Shown: piece after piece, positions 22,701-31,700 of the stretch
Position numbering within the stretch: position 1 is the first letter of the stretch
Layout: each line of letters opens with the position of its first letter
Source: Lytechinus pictus
Lineage: Eukaryota; Echinodermata; Echinoidea; Temnopleuroida; Toxopneustidae
NCBI RefSeq assembly: GCF_037042905.1
Contig: NC_087256.1
Location: 30,457,501-30,521,500, forward strand
DNA length: 64,000 bases
Direction: 5' to 3'
Program-made: the position numbers and the translations under genes
Notes under the pieces: generated by a model
What the model was told of the DNA's origin: nothing
The model's database searches: none
Seen by the model: only the letters and a program-made list of their open reading frames with translations

Positions 22701-25700
22701 ATGTCAATTTTAGCAAAAAGTAAAATTATACTTTTTTTTCTTACATTGATCAGATGAAAAAACCTCTGAAAATGGTGTTTGTAATCTGCAATACTTTTAT
22801 TATGTGAGGAGGAGTATGATATTTTAGAAAAATGTGACAATAGTCAAATATGAATGATTGCCAACAATATCAACAAAAGAAGAAGATTATTGAATAATTC
22901 CATCAACTTTTTTGTAAGACCAACCTCCAATTTTCTACATTTGTCTTCATTCCATGACACCACTCAAGCCATGATTATTTTAGAGTATAACACATTTTCG
23001 CATGAAGCACAACATCGCAGAGATCAACCATTTCAGGAAGAGTCCTGCATATTGGGGGTCGGAAGGACATACTTCATGTAATTGCACTACATCTTGTTTG
23101 TACGCCATAGCTATTACTACAATACTATTTTGGAAAAACGATTGAATGAGAAAAAATTTATGAAACTTTTGTTTTACTCTGCTATCGTCCTTCCCTTCAA
23201 GTTTCTGTCGCTAGTGTACTTTTTATCGACAATCCAGTTGGAACTGGTTACAGTTATATCATAGCCACATATCTGTAAACCATAGCTATTTCTACTATAG
23301 TATTCCAGAAAATAGATCAATAAATTATGATTTTTTTTTCTGTGTTATCATCCTTTCCCTCAGGTTTCTGTCGCTAATGTACTTTTCATCGACAATCCGG
23401 TTGGAACCGGTTATAGTTATGTCACAGACTCCTCAGCTTATACAACTAACGTCAGCCAGATTGCTGATGATCTGGTCACCTGCATCACAGCTTTCTTCAA
23501 CAAACTCCCTCAATTTCAGGTACCATATGAATAAATATTTGAATGCGACATAAATTCCATTTTCTTCCTGTCCTATATAAATTCAAGGAATCCTAGTTTT
23601 GAATGCACCTGGGAAATTATGAAGGCCTGATATTTTCATAACAAAATTTTAGAGGCAAGGTAGAGGAAATTATTTTCTTAAGTATTATGTAAAAAAAAAA
23701 GGGTTTCTGAAAATGCTGTTTTAAATTTGAATTATCTGGTTTTGAAATATTAACAGTGAATACATTTCACTGTTATTTCTTGGGGAAGTCAATCCGCTCA
23801 AAAGTCTAATGGTGTTCTTCTTTCTCCCTATAGACAACCCCTTTCTATATATTTTCTGAGTCCTATGGTGGGAAGATGACGGCCGCCTTCAGTCAAAAGC
23901 TTCTTCAGGTAAGTAATTGCCCTTTATTCACATCTATTGAGTTCCTTGATTCTAATAGACCCATGTATAGGGACCAGCCAGTTCCAGTATGTTCATGGGT
24001 TAACCTGTTGACTGCTTAATTCTGTAATCCCCACAGGCTTCGTACAGGGATCTCTGGACTCAGGTAGGCAATGAGTTAATCGGCTCAATGACACTTCACT
24101 GAACTTTCAGTTGTGCAATTAAAAAAAAAATCCCTATTTTCATTGTTCGGTTTACAAATATTCTGAAAATTGATTTGCCCCAATTGATCGTGGGCCCGGC
24201 AACCACTGTGCAGCACCAGATCGACAAGGCTCTGTCCCTTAATGGTGAATACTCATGCAGGAGAAAGACTAGTCCAGGATCGGGGTGCCCAGGGACCTAC
24301 GTCAATGTCAGTTCATGCTACTAGTATTTTTTTAATTTCATATAAAAGATAACGGTTGAAACTGTAGGTAACACTCGTATATGATGTCGAGAGGTTTGCA
24401 TAGCGATATGTCACAATAATGTAAAAACTGGGTAATGACTGGCTGTCTCTTACAAATTATTGTTAGAAGCTCACACGATATGATTCATATCCTGTCTAGG
24501 AACAGAAAACAATGGACCAGATGTACCTAGAAGGTCTCACAGTTTCCTGTTTAATCATTCTTACAGACTTTAGGTTGTTTTGTGGTTGTTCTTTTACCTC
24601 TCATTGCCATTGATCATTGTCCTTACGTTGAAGTCACACCAACGAATCAGACCCCCCAAAAGACAGATGGTGTGTCATTGGAAATGGGGGCTGCAGAATT
24701 GGGGGGGGGGGGGGCTCCCCCTTTCAAAACTGTTCCGTAGCCCCTTGGAAATAATGTTACAAATTTGATCGGTCTAGGGTTGGTTTCAGCAGTGTGACTT
24801 TAGCATAAACACCTTCTTTTTCAAATAGTATTTTATTTTAAGTAAATTTATTTTGGAAAACTCGTCTGCTTGCTTTTTATTCAAAACTTTCTGTGAATGG
24901 AGTAAGTTAGGAATTGGCTTGACATACATGTACATGTTACCTATGCTGGCTGTACTACGATTAATCCACTGCAGTTCTTCCTACTTTTACCTTTGTCATG
25001 TTTTTTAAAACTTTCTTCCGTATTTTTTTATTGCTTAATATTCCATAATAAGACTAATTATTTTTTTAAACAGGTGCTGAATGAGTCGTATCCATTCCCC
25101 ACTGTTTATTTGAATTCATTGATTATATTTAAGTAATACAACAATAAATGTACAAAAATAAGTTGTTACACATTTTAATCCAGAACTTGGATAACACGTT
25201 TAAAATCTCTATACAGAGATGACTCAAGGAGATAATAAATGCAATAACATGGCCTCCCATATGGGCACTTGTAAAAAAGCATATTAGTCCTATTTCAAAT
25301 TAGAATTAGTGTTAGAAGAATAGAAACAAAACACGACAGGATCTGGATGTATACACTGCTGGACCAATTGGTATAAATGCAATGGGTGAGAGAGTGTAGT
25401 CTTTCTGTTCAATTTTTCAATAATAAGTTAGAATTAGACACAATTAACATGGGCTCCTGTGACATTTGCACCAGGCTTCATTTTGTCTAAGGTGTAGGGT
25501 TAGGGTAAAGGTTGCATCAGGTTTTTATGTAATGTTTAGGGTAGGGTATAGTGTTAAATCCAGGGATGAAGTTAATCATTCAATTAGTGAGCGGAATTTA
25601 TAGCGGATAATTTTCGCCAGGGCAAATGCCTTGGAACAGTAGTAAGCATATATAGGACCTAATTTAAAAAAAACGTCTATATGCACAACACAAGCTTTGA

Positions 25701-28700
25701 CTGCAAACTGATCAGGGAATAGATTTGCAACTTAAATAATTTTTTGGGGTAAAATATTTGAATAATTGGCAGTTTAACTTCAACTTGAATTTTATATAAC
25801 TTTGTTTGTATAAAAAATATATTAGCACTGCATTATATATGGAGATATTGTATGCATTTTGATTCACTGATTATGTTATTTTTAGGCCATTGATGCAGGC
25901 AAAGTCAAAGTTGATTTCAAAGGTTTCGCAATGGGAGATTCCTGGATCTCGCCTGTAGGTAAGTGCTCATTGTCAGAATATAAAATTTGATGGTTGATTA
26001 TGATAACAGTGATGATAAGAGTATCATAGGTGGAGAAGTGGTGATACTACTACTACTACTTTTACTACTACTACCCTACTACCGCTGCTGCTGCTACAAC
26101 TACTCTGACCAAAACTAACTCTCTTACCAGCATGACTACTACTACTGTTGGGGAGTTTAAGTGTCAATTCCACCCCAGAAAAAAAAGTTGATTTGAATCA
26201 ATAGAAAAAAAATGAAACTAGCATAATGCTGTAAATTTTGTCAAAATAAAATGTAAAATAAGAAAGTTATCATATTTTTAATTTTCACTTATTTTTTCCA
26301 AACAGCAGTATGCACAACACTAAAATATGCAAATGAAAGAGCAGATAATGTCACACACTCACTATTTCTTTTGTTTTTATTGTTAGAATTATACAATATT
26401 TCACGTTTTACAGATTTGACAATAAGGACCAACTTGACTAAACCATAAAATGTTTAAACAATGGTAGTACCACATGTTCAGGGAGGAGTAAAACTTAGTT
26501 TCACATGACAATTAGGAGAAAATTAAAACATGTCATATTTCATATAAAATACAAAAGAAATGTAGTTTCTGGTGTCAATGGTCCCCTCATTTGCATACCG
26601 ACAAGGATGTGCATTTAACTGTTTTGTGAAATTAAACAAAACTTTCAAATATGATAACTTTCTTATTTTACATTGGGTTTAGATGAAATTTTCAGCGTTG
26701 TGCTTGTTTGGTTTTCTCTTTTTATTCAAATAATCTTTTTGTTTGGGTGGACATGATTTTAAAGAAACAAGATAGTAGAATAACTTGACAGAAGTTTTGT
26801 TCAACAGTAATTGTCCTCACATGAATGGAAAGCTAAACACTACATACATCCACCCTCATTTTTATGTACAATACACATTGCACACAACATCTGTTGTGTT
26901 TTTTTTTTTTGGGGGGGGGGGGGGCAAACTTGACACATTTTAATCAAAGTACCATCCTAAAATGCTTGAATTTGCATTTATACTGTGAACATGCAATCAC
27001 TGTTTCTGTATAAATCTATTGTATCCTACATCTCAATTTTCTCTCATCTACTTCAGACTATGTGATGACTTGGGGACCATACCTGAGGGCTACTGTGAGT
27101 ATATAAACTTTTTTTAAGTGGGGGAAATGACCCCCCCCCCCTCAACAACTTAATTGTGTGTCAGTCACCGTCTAATGCTGGGGGGGCCTCACCTATTAAT
27201 GTTATGTGGTGTGCAACTATCAGATTTTATGGTGTTTTTTTAAACGAGTATTTGTAAAGAAATTCCTGATTAGTGGGACTGGTCAGGGTGGGGGGGGGGC
27301 ATTTTTCTTCTTAAAGAAAATCATAAAAAATACATTAGTCAGAAGGGGGGGGGGTGCTACAAGTAAGATATTTGGGGAATGTACCATTCAATATGTTGCT
27401 TTTTCCACGGGTGTAAATCTGTGACGTCACACTATTCAAGTGGGGGGTTAAACAATAGATCATCCCCCCCCCCCAACAATAGGTTAGCCACTTGGCTTTA
27501 TGTCAGTGGTTTTTTGCAAGAAATCCTGAATAAGGAATAAATTATTTTTAGTCTGAAAACACCTTAAACATCACCCCACATAAAAAAAAGTTAATGTCCG
27601 TAACCCATTCTATTGTCCTCAAGTGTTCTTCATTTCTTTTTCCTTTTCCCCCCATTTTTCAAATACTGTTAGTCTTTGTTAGATACTGTTGGCTTTGGAG
27701 CTGTTCAGAACGTAGCTGAGAAAACCAAAGAAGCTTTTGACCAAGGCAACTACAGTCAAGCCACTAACCTCTGGGGTGAAGCAGAATCAGTCATCGAAGA
27801 GGTTAGCCATCAAAGGTTCAGTCCACCCTGACAAAAAGTTGGTTTGAATAAAAAGAGAAAAATCCAACAAGCACAACACTGAAAATTATATCAAAATCGG
27901 ATGTAAAATGAGAAGGTTGTGACATTTTAAAAATTTGCTCAATGTCACAAAACAGTTATATGCACATCCTGGTCGGTATGCAAATGAGGAGACTGATGAC
28001 ATATCCACTCACTATTTCTTTTGTATTTAATTGTATGAAATATGTATTCTAATTTTCTCCTCATTTTCAAGTGAAAAAACGATTAATTCTTTACTGAACA
28101 TGCAGAATTAGCATTGCTTAATACTATATGGTTCAGTTAAGTTTATCCTCATTGTCAAATATGTAAAATAAAATGAAATATTGTATAATTCAAACAATAA
28201 AAAACAAAAGAAATAGTGAGTGAAGGACATCAACGATTGTCTCATTTGCATGTCACTGAATTGTGCATATCACTGTTTTGTGAAAAATAAGCGAAACTTT
28301 AAAGTGTCATAACTTATTTTACATCCGATTTTGATGAAATTTTCAGCATTACGCTAGTTTGATTTTTCTTCATTCATTTAAATCAACATTTTTCTTGGGT
28401 GGACTTGACCTTTAAAAAAATTATTTATTTACACAATGTTCACTTTTATACACCAACAGTGTTGAATCCAGCTAGTGTATCTAGCTGTTTGCACCGCTGT
28501 GTTTCCATTTTTTTTCTCTCTCAATCATTGTCAATATGTGATACTTTGATGATTATTGTATTATATTCTTAATTGTTTTTTTCTTCTGTATTGAATTTTA
28601 TTGCCCTGCATTTTCTCATTAAATGGAAGTGTCCTGGGCCTATTGTATTCCTTTAATGTGCAGATTTGCCAATAAAGTGATAATTACCACAAAACTCAAA

Positions 28701-31700
28701 CAAATGATATACATATCACTGGTGTACAGTTAAAATCTATTACCTCAACATGAACAATATTTGAGGACAGTGTAGATAAAGCTTTATTGTAGTGTGATTA
28801 CAAAAGTAGCAAACATCTTTTTGCCTATAAGGAATTCTCTACAGGAATTACTATATGAGGTTGCAACCATTACTATAATGCTAAAATACAGCTTTTTGTG
28901 GACTGTTCTCAATTTTTTTTTGAGATAAAAGGTTTTAACAACTCACCAATGACTGACATCTGAATTGTTTCACATATGTTTGGTAAAATGACGGTAAGAG
29001 CAAGTTCTGCTAGTGAGTTTTGGACTACCTATACCATATCTCTTCCTAGTCTATCAGCAACATCATGCAGCCTAAAGAAGCATACTACGCAGCAACTTTT
29101 TTTGGTCGCAATCACACTTATGCATATAAGTTCGTCAGAGCTCGTACAGAGTTGCGCAAAGTAAAGCAAGGTAATGTGAGCTAAGTGAGGTCTGTCCTGG
29201 AAAATTGAGTACTAACGCCCTGTTAGTGCCTGCCTAAGCAGCTCGCTGTTGCTCGTTTTGCTCGTCCTTGATCAGATTTGCTTTTTGCCGCTTGTCCTTG
29301 CTTGTATAGATTTGGTTGGGTTCAGTTGCGGCTGAAAAAATGTCAAACTACTGAACTAGAATGCAAGACCTCTGCAATAGTCTGTGTATTTACCACAAAG
29401 TTTCATTGCGTTGTGTTGCCATTGGCTGCGATTGTCTGCGTTTTGACAATCCGCAGCAGGACCCAAGCCCCGAACGCAAAGGTTTGAGCCATGGTTTGAA
29501 AAAGTACAGGTTCCATTGATTAATACGCAGTAACATGTGTCCTCTTATTTGACCAAATTAGGCAATGCCTACTGTACCGCATGCAATTTGTAAGTTAAGT
29601 GCGACTCTCGGTCACACTTAAATCTAAATTAATTGATTTAAATTTGAAGCCTGGACAAAGATTCTAACTTCCATGAATATCTGTAACCAACAAACTTATA
29701 CAAGCAAGTAATCAAAGACTATACATATCTATATTCAAAGATGATCTTGCTCTTGATTTTAATAATATGATTTTTCCTCTTTACTTCCATTTGTGAATAG
29801 TACTCCGATGATGTGAATTTCTATAACATCTTGGAACACAATGTTCCCGACCAAGCTGCAAAGGGTGGCTCTCCCATCGGTATGTTCCTTTCTTGATATT
29901 ATTAATCTGTTAACTGAAACACAAGTGTCAATTCATTGTGGTAACAATTTCAAAATGAGTTTTTTACAGAATCTGATCAAATGATCACCAAGGTGTCTGC
30001 ACGTATATTAAACAGATATATTAAAGCATATAAGGATTCTGGAAAAAAAAATTGTAATTGCTGAGAAAATAGCAAATTTAACATGGCATTCCAAAGAACT
30101 TCTGGTTCTGGTTTCAAAGTAATCATGGGGGAGGAAAGGACCTTTGTTCACGCAGGGCTGACCCTGTGGAACTCTCTTCCACAGGGTTTGAAAACCCAGA
30201 CATCTGTAACCACCTTCAGTGGCAACATGAAGACGTACCTGTACGGTGCATTTTATAGACAACCATATGTCTTGGAAGGCTATGTGTTTATGTCTCTCTT
30301 TCTGTAGTTTGCTCTGAAGTGCCTTGAACATCTGATTAAGATGGAAACTATGCTGTACATATTCTATGTATTATTATTTTTATTATTAAATGTTAGGTCT
30401 TTTTCCAAGCAACAATAACACACCCTCCCCATGTGCTTATCTGTGTTTATGATCTTCTGTGTGATCGTATTCCAGTTTAGATTTAATGCGATCGTATCAT
30501 GAAAAAGCTTGTCGGATGTCTTATTTGACAGTTGCCCTGGTAAAAGTGCTTCTCAGTCAATCAAAATCAAAAACATTTGCTCTGGCGACAATCACTCCTG
30601 GCTTTATTTCATCTAAGATATAGGGTTAGGCTTGCGATAGGGTCTTTAAATGTTAGATTTAGGGTTGGGTCTAGGATAGGATATAGTGTTAAATCAAGGA
30701 TGAAGTTGGTGATTCCGTTAGAGTGTGGAATTTACAGTGGAGAAATTGTAGATGAGGCAAATGTCATGGATGTGATCTGACAACTTGTCAGGTGAAAAAT
30801 ATTGGTTGGGTGCTTCAATATGCACATACATGTAATGCACAGATTTGAGTGAGTAAGTGAAAATACTTGCAAGGGTTAGGTAGGTAGATAGATGTTGCAC
30901 TGTGCATGAGACAAGGGCCAAGTGTGCTGCACCATGTAATGAAACTGAACTCTCACAGCATTTACTATCACACACAACTGAGCAAGTGCATTATTTGTTT
31001 TATAATTTCTTTTTTTAGACTGTAGTAAAAACAGTGATTATCCAACTTAAAGCATACCTATCCTTTCTGCAGTGACCTCATATGGCACACATTATCATTA
31101 ATACCCTGGCTCCAGCCTGCCTACCAATATAACAGTGGCGGATCCGGGGGGGGGGGCACATCCAGCCCATGCCCCCCCCCCCTTTGAGAGGCACAACAAA
31201 TATTTTGTAGTGGAATATATCATGCATAGATGTGAGAACCTTTCTTTTTTTTTGCTTGTCATATTTTTCATGGAACAAAATAACCTCCATTTGGTGGTGA
31301 AGACCTTTTTTTTTAGGGGGGAGGGGTGATTGTCAAAATTTTCCTGTACAAAATGCCCTCCCCTTTTGGAAAATCCTGGATCAGCCCTTGCAATGTAATG
31401 TATATGTTTGATATCCATTGCATTTCTCCAGGTTTCTCTTTCTTTCTTTCTCCTCTCAGAGCGATTGAGACGTCGTCACTTGGATGTGTATGCAAACGAT
31501 GCCTTGAGCGAGCTCATGAATGGACCAATCAAGAAGAAGCTTGGTATTCCTGATAACGTTGTTTGGGGAGGTAAGACAACGGTATGGTTTTTATTTCTGT
31601 GTTACAATTCTATTGATGAGAAGGAAAACAGAGCTAGTATTAGTATTACAGTAAATTGTTCTTGGTTAAAACTTTAGAACAACGTAGTGATAGTGCAAGT

